Shown piece after piece: positions 9,536-17,516 of a DNA stretch of 64,000 nt. Source of the DNA: Gemmatimonadota bacterium (GTDB lineage Bacteria; Latescibacterota; UBA2968; GCA-2709665). A program made the translations under genes and the position numbers. Where the stretch lies: positions 1 through 64,000 of the forward strand of contig JAPPJY010000046.1 in NCBI GenBank assembly GCA_028874335.1, given 5' to 3'. The notes below the pieces were generated by a model that was not told where the DNA came from, made no database searches, and worked only from the letters and a program-made list of their open reading frames with translations. The stretch's first letter is position 1; every line of letters starts with the position of its first letter.

Positions 9536-10008
9536 AATCCTCTGAAGGCCCAGAGGAGTGGCTGAGATTCTTCTCACTCACAGGGGCGGCCTTCGCACAC
9601 CTGGAAGGTACTCCTGAGGTTCCGGGCTATCAGCACCTTTCCAAGGTTGAAATATTCAAATTGGTACGTGACAAAGAAAGAGATCTCAGGGTTCGAGAGA
9701 ATCTGATAGCATTTGGCATCGCCGGGGAAGCCATTCAAGAGGGTCCGAAGAGCGGAAGTTATCAACTTCTAATACTCGATTTGGACGAAAAGGTTGTGAG
9801 GATCATGACCTTCAGCAAAGACAATCTCGAAAACGCCAACGAGGCATATTCTGAAACCGAACGTCATATTCAAGAAGGCGCGAATATGCAGGCAGTTCTT
9901 GTTTCAACTGGTTCGATCAGAGCCCTACGAAGCGCATATCCAAGTTATTTCCTCGATACACAGGCGTTCATTAAGCATCTTCGACGGATTCGACGAATGT
10001 GTCCGTAG
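9445..10008 (+). pseudogene. RelA/SpoT-domain (p)ppGpp synthetase-like, 3' part of a frameshifted gene
   Basis: This frame supplies the rest of the domain: IELQFRTRLQHAWATAVE, the ExQ-RT-LQHAW signature of RelA/SpoT synthetases (COG2357-like), followed by about 150 residues of C-terminal extension of unknown role. The first start codon in this frame (TTG 9445) lies inside the domain, so it is not an independent gene. Joined to the 5' part it would give a protein of about 360 residues. No HD hydrolase domain is visible, so the intact form would be a small alarmone synthetase or a toxic nucleotidyltransferase of the toxSAS/CapRel kind. The defence-island setting favours the latter, but that is inference. 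Confidence 0.75.
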
Positions 10009-10123
10009 AACTACACCTTTAGTAATTGGACGTTTGACGGCAATTCCCTGCCTGGTTATTCTCGTGTAAGTCTCCGAATATTAGATTCGGATTTGCGAAC
10101 CTTTGAATCGTGCACACTGAGGA

Positions 10124-10855
10124 TTGAATCGACTTCGATTTAATCGAATTTGCCCTCTAAGAAAACAACCAAGCGGAAGAAAGGCCCCGCGACATTTTCG
10201 ACTGATCAACGCACAAGAAGAGGCAGCAATCGAGTTTGGGAAGAATCCCCATTTTGAAATGTCAAAAGTATACTATCACTTTACAACCTGGCAGATGAAT
10301 TCAATGGGAGTCGGCCAGCAATTTGAGGCAAATTGGGAGGTATCGAATTACTGGAAGTGTAAGCTTGATGGCTCATTTCTAAATGACTTTGAACCGTTTA
10401 CGGGTTTTACCAAGGGGATGTTAAATGTCCTTAACGGACTGCACGAAGCGGACCTTGAGGAAATACGTACGTTTCTACTGCATGCAAAGTACTCAGCGGA
10501 ACTGCTCAAAGAGTATATATTCGAGGAAATACGTGCGTCTGAGTTTCCCCAAATCCCTTCTCGAATGAGGTGCTTGTTTCTCTTCGAAGCAGAACACGAT
10601 AAGGATGCTGAAGTTTATTTGCAGAAGATGGGTTACCCACTCACAGGAAGATCTTTGATTAAGGTAGAACCCGTTGATGGCAAGTCCGCGACTCACCGTA
10701 CCGACGCCAAGTTGCTTGACGTTAACCTGAGTAGACAACCGGAAGTCGCCGCTGCTGCTAGGAAATATTGGAAAGGCACATCCGATCCTGTGGCGCTACC
10801 CGAAGTGCTGCTCGAGGGATCATTCGTCATCAGCGAAATAGTCAGGAATTTCTAA
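10124..10855 (+). CDS. Uncharacterised protein, possibly DUF2441-like
   Basis: A 243-residue protein with start uncertain: TTG at 10124 opens the frame, and the first ATG is at 10259 (residue 46). The conserved-looking parts are SKVYYHFTTWQ, IPSRMRCLFLFEAEHD and the C-terminal LPEVLLEGSFVISEIV. The pattern of an early YHFT, a mid PSR plus FLFE and a terminal EG-F resembles DUF2441 proteins, which I associate with ADP-ribosyltransferase-like folds. I regard this as a suggestion only. It lies between the synthetase-like gene and the OLD-type nuclease, all in the same direction and AT-rich, so it may belong to one defence unit with them. Confidence 0.55.
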   Translation: MNRLRFNRICPLRKQPSGRKAPRHFRLINAQEEAAIEFGKNPHFEMSKVYYHFTTWQMNSMGVGQQFEANWEVSNYWKCKLDGSFLNDFEPFTGFTKGMLNVLNGLHEADLEEIRTFLLHAKYSAELLKEYIFEEIRASEFPQIPSRMRCLFLFEAEHDKDAEVYLQKMGYPLTGRSLIKVEPVDGKSATHRTDAKLLDVNLSRQPEVAAAARKYWKGTSDPVALPEVLLEGSFVISEIVRNF

Positions 10856-10952
10856 CCTAATTGGACACAAAACGCATCAACCTGCAAGGAGTGATCGAAG
10901 ATTACTGCATCTCCACGTGCGACAAATCCATTAGTTATTTTTAGTTACTGCC

Positions 10953-12695
10953 ATGCTTTCGACCCTACAAATAGAAAACTTTCGATGCTTCACTGACCAC
11001 ACGATCCACCTGCAGCCACTTTCAGTTATAGTTGGTGCAAATAATGCAGGAAAAACCACGATTGCTGAAGCTCTTCGCCTAGTGTCGGTCGTCACATCTC
11101 GGTATGCGACTCTCAGCTATCGGGAACCTCCGCAGTGGTTGGGTCTGCCTAGGCGCCTACGTGGCTGCCGACCGTCTATCGAAGGCTTGCAGATACGTAC
11201 TGATACCTTGTTCAACAGATACTCGGATCCTCCTGCGCGGATTACTGCAACGTTTCCTTCCGTTGGTACTGTCGAGATTTCCATTGGACCACAGGCGGAG
11301 GTTTACGCTGTAATCACAACTGAGGCTGGCGAGATTATTCGTACGAAAGGGCGCGCACTTCAGATAAGGCTTCCTTTGGTAAGCATTTTACCGCAGGTAG
11401 GTCCCTTGCAACGCGCAGAGCAACGTCTAGATTCTGAATATGTTCGTCGTTCCCAGAGTTCATATCTAGCTCCACTACACTTTAGAAACCAACTGTTGCT
11501 AGCGAAAAACAGAGTCTGGAATAACTTCAAGTCCATTGTTGAGGATACATGGCCTGGTTTGCAGATTCGACGACGACCGTACGTATCCGTATCCAACCAG
11601 CTTTCGCTTGAGGTACGGGATCGGGACTTCGTTGCTGAAGTAGGAGCGATGGGGCATGGATTGCAAATGTGGATGCAGACCATGTGGTTCCTCGCCAGAT
11701 CAGATGATGCAGATACCGTTATTTTGGATGAGCCAGATGTTTACATGCATGCGGATCTTCAGAGGCGGCTAATTCGATTCCTACGGAATCGTTTCTCACA
11801 GACGATCATCACCACGCATTCTACGGAAATAATGTCTGAGGTCGACCATTCGTCAGTAATAGTTGTCGATCGACGTAGCAGAACATCACAGCGAGTGAAT
11901 AGTCTTCCCGGCCTTCAATCACTGATAGACCGGGTAGGTAGCGTCCATAACATCCATCTAACTCGCCTATGGTCAGCACGTCGCTTTTTGGTAGTGGAAG
12001 GGAAAGATCTAAAGCTCTTAAGGATGATTCAAGATATTCTGTATCCGAATAGTCCGACTCCATTGGATAGTTTGCCAAACATGGAAATACCCGGATGGGG
12101 GGCGTGGAGTTGGGCCGTCGGCTCGCAGATGCTGCTAAAGAACGCCGCAAATGAGGCGGTACGTGTCATGTGCGTACTCGATTCAGATTATCATACTCCG
12201 AATCAAATCGCTAATCGAAAACTCAAGGCCGAAAAAAAGGGTGTCTGGCTTCATATTTGGGCAAAGAAGGAAATCGAAAACTATCTTCTTGTGCCAGAAG
12301 CAATTGCCCGGAACATAACAAACTCCGTCCGGAATGGTACAAGCCCACCGACGGCCAAAATGGTCGAGAGTCGACTCGAAGCAGAGGCAGTTGCGCTCAC
12401 GAACAAGATTACAGATGGCTTTTCTCAGGAGTTCTATACGGATGACAGGGATGGCGGCCTGAGCCGGTCAAATGAGAATGCCCGTGAATTGATCAAACGC
12501 AAGCGGATCGATGGCGTACGCCTGATTGATCTTGCCCCAGGTAAGGAGCTATTTTCGCGTTTGTCAGCCTGGGCACAGACGGAGTACGGCGTGTCGTTTA
12601 GTGCAACAAGCATTGCACGAACAATACACAGGCAAGAACTATCAGGAGAGCTTTGCGATGTAATTCGTGAGATCGAAGAGGCTGGTACGGTATGA
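10953..12695 (+). CDS. OLD-family ATP-dependent nuclease (AAA + TOPRIM)
   Basis: A 580-residue protein with an SMC-like AAA ATPase domain and a C-terminal TOPRIM nuclease domain, the layout of OLD-family (overcoming lysogenization defect) enzymes involved in phage interference. Motifs: Walker A GANNAGKTT with K34; Walker B VILDEPD at 257-263; a downstream TTHSTE switch; and TOPRIM residues E349-G-K351 and D410-S-D412. A KKEIENYLL segment follows that is common in this family. No UvrD-like GajB helicase is adjacent, so it is not a simple Gabija pair. The stop overlaps the next gene start (ATGA at 12692-12695), so the two are translationally coupled. Confidence 0.88.
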   Translation: MLSTLQIENFRCFTDHTIHLQPLSVIVGANNAGKTTIAEALRLVSVVTSRYATLSYREPPQWLGLPRRLRGCRPSIEGLQIRTDTLFNRYSDPPARITATFPSVGTVEISIGPQAEVYAVITTEAGEIIRTKGRALQIRLPLVSILPQVGPLQRAEQRLDSEYVRRSQSSYLAPLHFRNQLLLAKNRVWNNFKSIVEDTWPGLQIRRRPYVSVSNQLSLEVRDRDFVAEVGAMGHGLQMWMQTMWFLARSDDADTVILDEPDVYMHADLQRRLIRFLRNRFSQTIITTHSTEIMSEVDHSSVIVVDRRSRTSQRVNSLPGLQSLIDRVGSVHNIHLTRLWSARRFLVVEGKDLKLLRMIQDILYPNSPTPLDSLPNMEIPGWGAWSWAVGSQMLLKNAANEAVRVMCVLDSDYHTPNQIANRKLKAEKKGVWLHIWAKKEIENYLLVPEAIARNITNSVRNGTSPPTAKMVESRLEAEAVALTNKITDGFSQEFYTDDRDGGLSRSNENARELIKRKRIDGVRLIDLAPGKELFSRLSAWAQTEYGVSFSATSIARTIHRQELSGELCDVIREIEEAGTV

Positions 12696-12934
12696 TGGGC
12701 GATAGAGTTGCTATGAACAGGTACTCAATCGTCATCGAAGTTACCGAAACAGGGTTCTCGGCGTATTCTCCTGACCTTCCCGGATGTGTATCTACTAGTG
12801 CTACGCGGCAGGAAGTGGAAACTAACATGAAGGAGGCAATTGAGTTTCACCTCGACGGAATGAAACAGGAGCGCTATCCGATACCGGAACCAACCGCATC
12901 TTCCACGTATGTTAAGGTAGAATCGGAAGTTTAG
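12692..12934 (+). CDS. HicB-like antitoxin domain protein
   Basis: Up to 80 residues, with a HicB-type fold: YSIVIEVTETGFSAYSPDLPGC, then a region of helices (ETNMKEAIEFHLDGM). The ATG at 12692 overlaps the OLD stop and has GAAGAGG upstream. ATG 12713 gives the more family-like start MNRYSIVIE. No DNA-binding domain and no adjacent HicA toxin are seen (the closest HicA is at 13618, with its own HicB). It may be an orphan antitoxin or a small regulator of the OLD nuclease; coupling to the nuclease is visible, the role is inferred. Confidence 0.75.
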   Translation: MMGDRVAMNRYSIVIEVTETGFSAYSPDLPGCVSTSATRQEVETNMKEAIEFHLDGMKQERYPIPEPTASSTYVKVESEV

Positions 12935-12978
12935 ATGGCGGTGTACTCGTTGTCGCTCATTGCAATAGGATTTCTAAA

Positions 12979-13179
12979 ATGTCAAGAATAAAGGAGATAC
13001 AGAAGGCGATCTTGGCCCTTCCTGAAACTGAATATGTCGAATTAAGACAGTGGTTTAGCGATTTGGACTGGAAGAAGTGGGACCGGCAGATTGAGACGGA
13101 TTCAAAGGCCGGCAAATTTGATTTTCTGATTTCGGAAGCCCTTGATGAGAAAGAAAAGGGTCGGCTCGTGGATCTTTAA
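12979..13179 (+). CDS. Small antitoxin-like protein of a RelE-type module
   Basis: A 66-residue, highly charged protein (MSRIKEIQKAILALPETEY then WFSDLDWKKWDRQIETDSKAG, ending in EALDEKEKGRL). I recognise this as a widespread family of short proteins that sit just before RelE/ParE-like toxins and act as their antitoxins. Its usual partner is not intact here: only the first codons of a toxin-like start (RWTTPRFW) follow directly, then the sequence switches to a DUF2442 gene. It is therefore an orphan antitoxin left after loss of its toxin. Confidence 0.7.
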   Translation: MSRIKEIQKAILALPETEYVELRQWFSDLDWKKWDRQIETDSKAGKFDFLISEALDEKEKGRLVDL

Positions 13180-13227
13180 TTGCGTTGGACAACACCCCGC
13201 TTCTGGTGCCATATCGAGGTCTACAGC
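13180..13227 (+). pseudogene. Remnant of RelE-type toxin N-terminus
   Basis: Directly after the antitoxin stop, TTG 13180 opens a frame reading MRWTTPRFWCHIE. This resembles the conserved beginning (RTTPRFW) of the toxins normally encoded here. The frame then runs without a stop into the DUF2442 protein starting at 13228. The simplest reading is a deletion that removed most of the toxin and placed a different small gene behind its first 13 or so codons. The remnant is short, so the assignment rests on context. Confidence 0.45.
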
Positions 13228-13512
13228 ATGATGCATGACGTCGTTTCTGCCATTTATCAGGGTGGTTACCTGATAGAGCTGGAGTTCGATGACGGCCGGC
13301 GAGGGACCGTCGATTTTTCGAAATACCTGAAAAGGAAAGGCGTATTCGAGCGATTTCGAGACCATGGGTTCTTCCGGAGTTTCGCGATCAACAAGGAACT
13401 TGGAGTCCTGACTTGGGACAACGAGATTGACATCGCACCGGAGACCCTGTATGGTGAGGCTACGGGGACCTCGCTTCCTCCGTGGATGAAACCCGACCGA
13501 GGCAAAGAATAA
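13228..13512 (+). CDS. DUF2442 domain protein
   Basis: A 94-residue protein: a beta-strand-rich start (MMHDVVSAIYQGGYLIELEF), then FDDGRRGTVDFSKYL, and the DUF2442 signature LGVLTWDNEIDIAPETLY near the end. DUF2442 proteins are small and often lie next to toxin-antitoxin genes (commonly beside DUF4160); their function is unproven. The ATG at 13228 has GAGG about ten bases upstream. The frame extends upstream into a toxin-like remnant, so a fused product beginning at 13180 is possible. No DUF4160 partner is seen. Confidence 0.75.
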   Translation: MMHDVVSAIYQGGYLIELEFDDGRRGTVDFSKYLKRKGVFERFRDHGFFRSFAINKELGVLTWDNEIDIAPETLYGEATGTSLPPWMKPDRGKE

Positions 13513-13579
13513 CTCCACGATTCGTACATAAAACGGCAGCTGTCGGTGAATTGACGCAAAACCTCATGAAGACATGAAC

Positions 13580-13597
13580 ATCCATCGATATATGGAT
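13580..13597. promoter_or_regulatory. Possible operator upstream of hicAB
   Basis: An inverted repeat, ATCCAT - six bases - ATGGAT, lies about 20 bases before the GTG start of the HicA gene. HicB antitoxins commonly repress their own operon by binding such palindromes. The match is only six base pairs, so this is tentative. Confidence 0.35.
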
Positions 13598-13617
13598 ATC
13601 AGTCGAAAGGGATCCAG

Positions 13618-13815
13618 GTGCCGCCGAAGGTGAGGGAATTGGTCGCAGAACTCGTGCGGGCTGGATTTGTGGATAGAGGTGGCAAGGGCAACCATAGGAA
13701 CTTCGTACACCGGAACCGGAACAGACCGTTAACCATCTCGGGTAATCTAGGTGACGACGCAAAGCACTATCAGATTCGAGCCGTACGATTGGCAATAGAG
13801 GAGTCAGACAAATGA
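13618..13815 (+). CDS. hicA: HicA-type mRNA interferase toxin
   Basis: A 65-residue protein with the dsRBD-like HicA fold. It starts with KVRELVAELVRAGF, followed by the catalytic-histidine region GGKGNHRNFVH and the strand PLTISGN. HicA cuts mRNA and is neutralised by HicB. Start is GTG 13618, with AAGGGATCC upstream. Family length is normal (about 60-70 residues). The stop overlaps the HicB start by four bases (ATGA), the standard operon layout. Confidence 0.85.
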   Translation: MPPKVRELVAELVRAGFVDRGGKGNHRNFVHRNRNRPLTISGNLGDDAKHYQIRAVRLAIEESDK

Positions 13816-14036
13816 GAGCCAGCGCCAGGTACGCGAAGGTTGTTGAGTGGTCCGAAGAGGATCAATGCTATGTGGGCAGCGCGCCCGGACTGATTTACGG
13901 TGGTTGCCACGGAGACGATGAAAGGGCCGTTTTTGATCATCTATGCCAGATTGTAGAGGAGGCGATCGAAATATACCAGAATGACGGGAAACCTCTGCCT
14001 CCGGCAACGTCGACCGCCGAATTGGCAAGTCGATGA
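13812..14036 (+). CDS. hicB: HicB-type antitoxin
   Basis: A 74-residue antitoxin to the preceding HicA. It begins with the HicB-like strand pattern YAKVVEWSEEDQCYVGSAPG, then GGCHGDDERAVFDHLCQIVEE and a helical tail. No helix-turn-helix or ribbon-helix-helix is visible, so it is the short form of the family. The four-base overlap with hicA supports translational coupling. Confidence 0.85.
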   Translation: MRASARYAKVVEWSEEDQCYVGSAPGLIYGGCHGDDERAVFDHLCQIVEEAIEIYQNDGKPLPPATSTAELASR

Positions 14037-14122
14037 TGCACGACTATGCGCTCCGCGAGAGAGGTTTTCTTGCAGCTTCCTATTGACATCGACCTGAGAT
14101 CAATTCTGCGGAGCGATTGCGA

Positions 14123-14689
14123 ATGACCAGACCAGGCCAATTGGAACGCGCGGAACTGAATGAGGAGCAGGCGCGGATTTACGATGCCATCCTCGAGACC
14201 CGGGGCAACATCGCCGGGCCGTTCGGAATCTGGCTGCACAGTCCCGAGTTGGCCGACCGCGCGCAGAGCCTGGGCGAATTCGTCCGGTACCGCACCTCCC
14301 TGGAGCCGAGACTCAGCGAGCTCGCCATTCTCGTGACGGCGCGATTCTGGGATTGCCAGGTGGAATGGTCCCTGCACGAGCCCTTCGCCGTGGAAAGCGG
14401 ACTGAGCGAGGGGATCATCGACGCGGTCCGTCACGGGCGGGATCCTCATTTCGGCCGCGACGACGAGCGCGCCGTTTTCGAATACGTCAGCGAATTGCTC
14501 GACAATCGGTTCGTTCCGGACGACGTCTTCAACGCGGCTCAGGAAGCCGTGGGTAAGACCGGAGTCGTGGAATTGACCGGGATCGCGGGCTATTACAGTC
14601 TGGTCGCACAGACCCTGAATGCGTTTCAGGTACCGGTTCCCAAGGGCTGCACACCCACGCTCGTGGACTGCTCTACCTTCCGACGTTAG
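14123..14689 (+). CDS. Carboxymuconolactone decarboxylase (AhpD-like) family protein
   Basis: A 188-residue all-helical protein of the carboxymuconolactone decarboxylase/AhpD group. The family core is LSELAILVTARFWDCQVEWSLH, with a single Cys (no CxxC) and a following histidine, then GLSEGIIDAVRHGRDP. Members include gamma-carboxymuconolactone decarboxylases and peroxide-related thiol proteins; lacking a CxxC, this one is unlikely to be a classical AhpD. ATG 14123 follows GGAG at nine bases. Its higher GC content than the flanking genes suggests a piece of host-type DNA inside the island. Confidence 0.82.
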   Translation: MTRPGQLERAELNEEQARIYDAILETRGNIAGPFGIWLHSPELADRAQSLGEFVRYRTSLEPRLSELAILVTARFWDCQVEWSLHEPFAVESGLSEGIIDAVRHGRDPHFGRDDERAVFEYVSELLDNRFVPDDVFNAAQEAVGKTGVVELTGIAGYYSLVAQTLNAFQVPVPKGCTPTLVDCSTFRR

Positions 14690-14794
14690 GGACGCGGCGA
14701 CGCTCGCATTACATTTGTCAAACACCAAAACTGGAACAAAGCGCAGCAGATTTTGTGGTTAACCTAAATTCCAGTACAAAAAAGAGAGGACTCA

Positions 14795-17146
14795 ATGGAT
14801 ATCGCGACACTTGAAGAGCAGCTTAATGAATTCGACGCTCTTCGCGCCGATGACACGAAAAGTACTGGTATGGTCGAGCGAATTAAACCAGAGTACGCAG
14901 ACGAATGGCCTACAGAACTCAATCCTGCGATCCGTGACGCGCTAAACACTAACGGAATCTCGTGCCTTTATGAACATCAGGCTGAAGCCATCCGCCGATC
15001 TATCGGCGGTAAAGACGTCGTATTGGAATCGCCGACGGCCAGTGGCAAGACGATTGCATTCAGCGCGCCTATGCTTAACTACTTATTGCAAGATCGAGAT
15101 TCCCATGCACTGATGATTTATCCAATGAAGGCGTTGGCGTTCGACCAGCGGGAACAGATTCGGCAACTTTGCGAACCACTCAACATTAACTCTTGGCCTT
15201 ACGACGGCGACACGGATACGGAGCACAGAAGCATATTGCGAGAACACCCACCGAGGATTCTGTTAACCAACCCCGAGTACCTTAATATGTCGTTCTTGGG
15301 CTGGCGAGAAAAATGGCATGGGTTTCTGCAAAATCTGAAATATTTGGTGATTGACGAAATCCACGAATACCGAGGCTATTTTGGCGGTAACATGGCGCTT
15401 CTTCTGCGACGATTCCTGTTACATCTAAATCGCATAGGGGCCTCTCCTCGAATCTTCATGTCGACTGCGACATGTGCCAACCCGGAAGAACATGCCCGGG
15501 TACTTACTGGGCGGGATTTGGATGTCGTGTCGGCACGAAATGTGCTTCGTCCTAAGCGTCGATTCTTGTTTGTCAACCCTGCAATTCGCGACTTCCAATA
15601 TCGAGACATCCTTAGAGTTCGTGTTGAGCAGGCAGCACTGTCTGTTCTTGCGATGGGATTAAGAGTATTGGTTTTCTGTCCAACAAAGCGGTTTCTTGAA
15701 GACGCCTTTCGCAATACTTGTGACAAGGCAGATGAGCACAAATTCGACCGTGAGAAGATATCTCTGTTTCATGCCGATTTGAAGAATGACGATCGACAGG
15801 AAATACAGCAGAGGATCAAATCGGGTGAGATCAGCGTCGTTTTCACGACCAACGCTTTGGAATTGGGCTTGGATATTGGCGGGTTGGACGGTACGATTTT
15901 GGTCGGCTTTCCTCCTAGCATTATGTCCGCCTGGCAGCAGATTGGCCGTGCCGGTCGTAGTTGGAACAAGGACGCGTTTGTACTTTTTTATGCGATGAAT
16001 GATCCGATCGATCGATTCTTCGTAGGAAACTTGGACGCGTTCTTGAACAAACCCTTTGACGAGTTGGTTGTGGATCCGGGCAATGAAGCGTTGATCGAAA
16101 ATCACCTTGCACCACTTGCGACAGAAACGGGAGGAAAACTGCAGTCCGAGGAGGTCGACATACTAGGTCGCGCGTTCTTCAATGCAGGCCAAAATATGGG
16201 CAAACCGATAAAAGGGTTTTCGCCCCATCCTCGACTTAACATTCGAGGCGGATTCGGTAAGTCGTTCAAATTAAAAAGCGGAAGCGAAGAACTAGGTCAA
16301 ATATCGGCAATGCGACGATTTCGAGAAGCATATATCGGTGCCGTCTTTACCTTTTTTGGCCGAAAATACCGAGTACATTCCCACGAGGAAGATGCCGTAA
16401 TCTTGACCGATGCCGAACCGAATTTAAGGACAGAACCAGGATTCTTTACTGTGTTATCTGCTACGAGCATTTTCGACGGCCTCGGTTACGGAGATATCGA
16501 AACGTATTTCGGTTCGTTGGATATAGTAATGAATTTCACGGGGTATAAGTTGCTGGATGAGTTTACGGGAGAAGAGATAGAATCAGGAGGGGCTAGTGAC
16601 GCACATTTCGAAAACAATCTGTATGCCTTTTGGGTGAATGTTCCGAACGGATTAGATTCCGGGATTGGGGCATTGGAGCATTTGTTCCGCGTAGGTGCGA
16701 TGTTTGTCATTCCAGCCGACCGGTTCGATGCCAGCACCTATTCAAAGACAGCCGAAGAGGCGACGACGTACTACTATGAGAATTATTCCGGTGGCATTGG
16801 TGTCGCAAAGAAATTGTTTCAAGTATGGCCAAATGCGTTAGAAAAAGGAATTGAAATCGCTGAAAATTGCGCCTGTAAATCCGGTTGTCCGAATTGTATC
16901 GAACCTGCTAAATCGTACAACATTAGCAATGCTGATATCGATAAAGTGAGGGGTATCGAACTGGCAACGACCCTACTTGCGAATGTGAAGAACGGACCGG
17001 ATCGGAAGTTCCAGAACGGACGGATGGTTGCAAACTTGGATATTTCCGAATCAGCATTGTTGAGTGAAGCTTCGCTTGCTGTTGACTGGAATCGTCCAGA
17101 GGAGGACGCAGCATGGTCGCACCTGCAACCGGAGGAGTCGTCTTAG
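14795..17146 (+). CDS. MrfA/YprA-like DEAD/DEAH helicase with DUF1998-type zinc domain
   Basis: A 783-residue SF2 helicase. Residues 1-430 hold the RecA pair: Walker A SPTASGKT with K85, DEIH at 187-190, STAT, and the motif VI region QQIGRAGR. The C-terminal part carries a four-cysteine cluster (C692, C694, C698, C701) typical of the MrfA/YprA family, which repairs mitomycin-type lesions, and of related DISARM helicases. No DISARM methylase or other partners are present, so a stand-alone repair or defence helicase is likely. AT-rich composition ties it to the island. Its 3' end overlaps the MazF gene by 34 bases. Confidence 0.88.
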   Translation: MDIATLEEQLNEFDALRADDTKSTGMVERIKPEYADEWPTELNPAIRDALNTNGISCLYEHQAEAIRRSIGGKDVVLESPTASGKTIAFSAPMLNYLLQDRDSHALMIYPMKALAFDQREQIRQLCEPLNINSWPYDGDTDTEHRSILREHPPRILLTNPEYLNMSFLGWREKWHGFLQNLKYLVIDEIHEYRGYFGGNMALLLRRFLLHLNRIGASPRIFMSTATCANPEEHARVLTGRDLDVVSARNVLRPKRRFLFVNPAIRDFQYRDILRVRVEQAALSVLAMGLRVLVFCPTKRFLEDAFRNTCDKADEHKFDREKISLFHADLKNDDRQEIQQRIKSGEISVVFTTNALELGLDIGGLDGTILVGFPPSIMSAWQQIGRAGRSWNKDAFVLFYAMNDPIDRFFVGNLDAFLNKPFDELVVDPGNEALIENHLAPLATETGGKLQSEEVDILGRAFFNAGQNMGKPIKGFSPHPRLNIRGGFGKSFKLKSGSEELGQISAMRRFREAYIGAVFTFFGRKYRVHSHEEDAVILTDAEPNLRTEPGFFTVLSATSIFDGLGYGDIETYFGSLDIVMNFTGYKLLDEFTGEEIESGGASDAHFENNLYAFWVNVPNGLDSGIGALEHLFRVGAMFVIPADRFDASTYSKTAEEATTYYYENYSGGIGVAKKLFQVWPNALEKGIEIAENCACKSGCPNCIEPAKSYNISNADIDKVRGIELATTLLANVKNGPDRKFQNGRMVANLDISESALLSEASLAVDWNRPEEDAAWSHLQPEESS

Positions 17147-17457
17147 TTCGTTTTCCATTTTCTGATTTATCACAGACCAAATTAAGACCGGCGGTTGTAC
17201 TTGCTAATGCTGGAAGAGGGGATTGGGTGCTCTGCCAGATTACAAGCAAACCATATGGAGATCATCGGGCGATCACTCTCGACAATGGCAGCTTCGCTTC
17301 AGGATCTTTACACTTGGTTAGCTATGCACGTCCTGGGAAGCTATTCACTGCCAGCAGCAGTATCATGATAGCGCAGGTTGGAACCTTGTATCCAGATCGG
17401 CTTAAACATACGGTTGAAGTAGTCATCAGCATTCTACAGGCGGGACTGACGCCCTAA
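17113..17457 (+). CDS. PemK/MazF-family toxin
   Basis: A 114-residue endoribonuclease-type toxin: the start GGVVLVRFPFSDLSQTKLRP, with the family's RP-VV-LAN pattern, followed by VLCQITSKP and the C-terminal LKHTVEVVISIL. MazF toxins cleave mRNA at short sites and need an antitoxin. None precedes it; instead its start lies inside the end of the helicase gene. The helicase's last 40 residues (SESALLSEASLAVDWNRPEE) are acidic and could conceivably play the antitoxin part, as in MazE-like tails. This is speculation from position only. Confidence 0.82.
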   Translation: MVAPATGGVVLVRFPFSDLSQTKLRPAVVLANAGRGDWVLCQITSKPYGDHRAITLDNGSFASGSLHLVSYARPGKLFTASSSIMIAQVGTLYPDRLKHTVEVVISILQAGLTP

Positions 17458-17516
17458 CTGTCTCGATCCTTGGGTGCCATTGCCGCAGAACGAATGATCC
17501 TCATCCAAAGCATTAA

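Noticed and set aside
10953-12695. Gabija GajA-GajB pair
   Set aside because: The nuclease matches the OLD layout, but no UvrD-like GajB gene follows; the next gene is HicB-like.
13937-14728. Minus-strand 263-codon frame opposite the HicB and decarboxylase-like genes
   Set aside because: Shadow frame; the plus-strand genes have clear family matches and ribosome sites.
14795-17146. DISARM system
   Set aside because: The helicase resembles DISARM helicases in having a DUF1998-like part, but no DISARM methyltransferase, PLD or SNF2 gene is adjacent.
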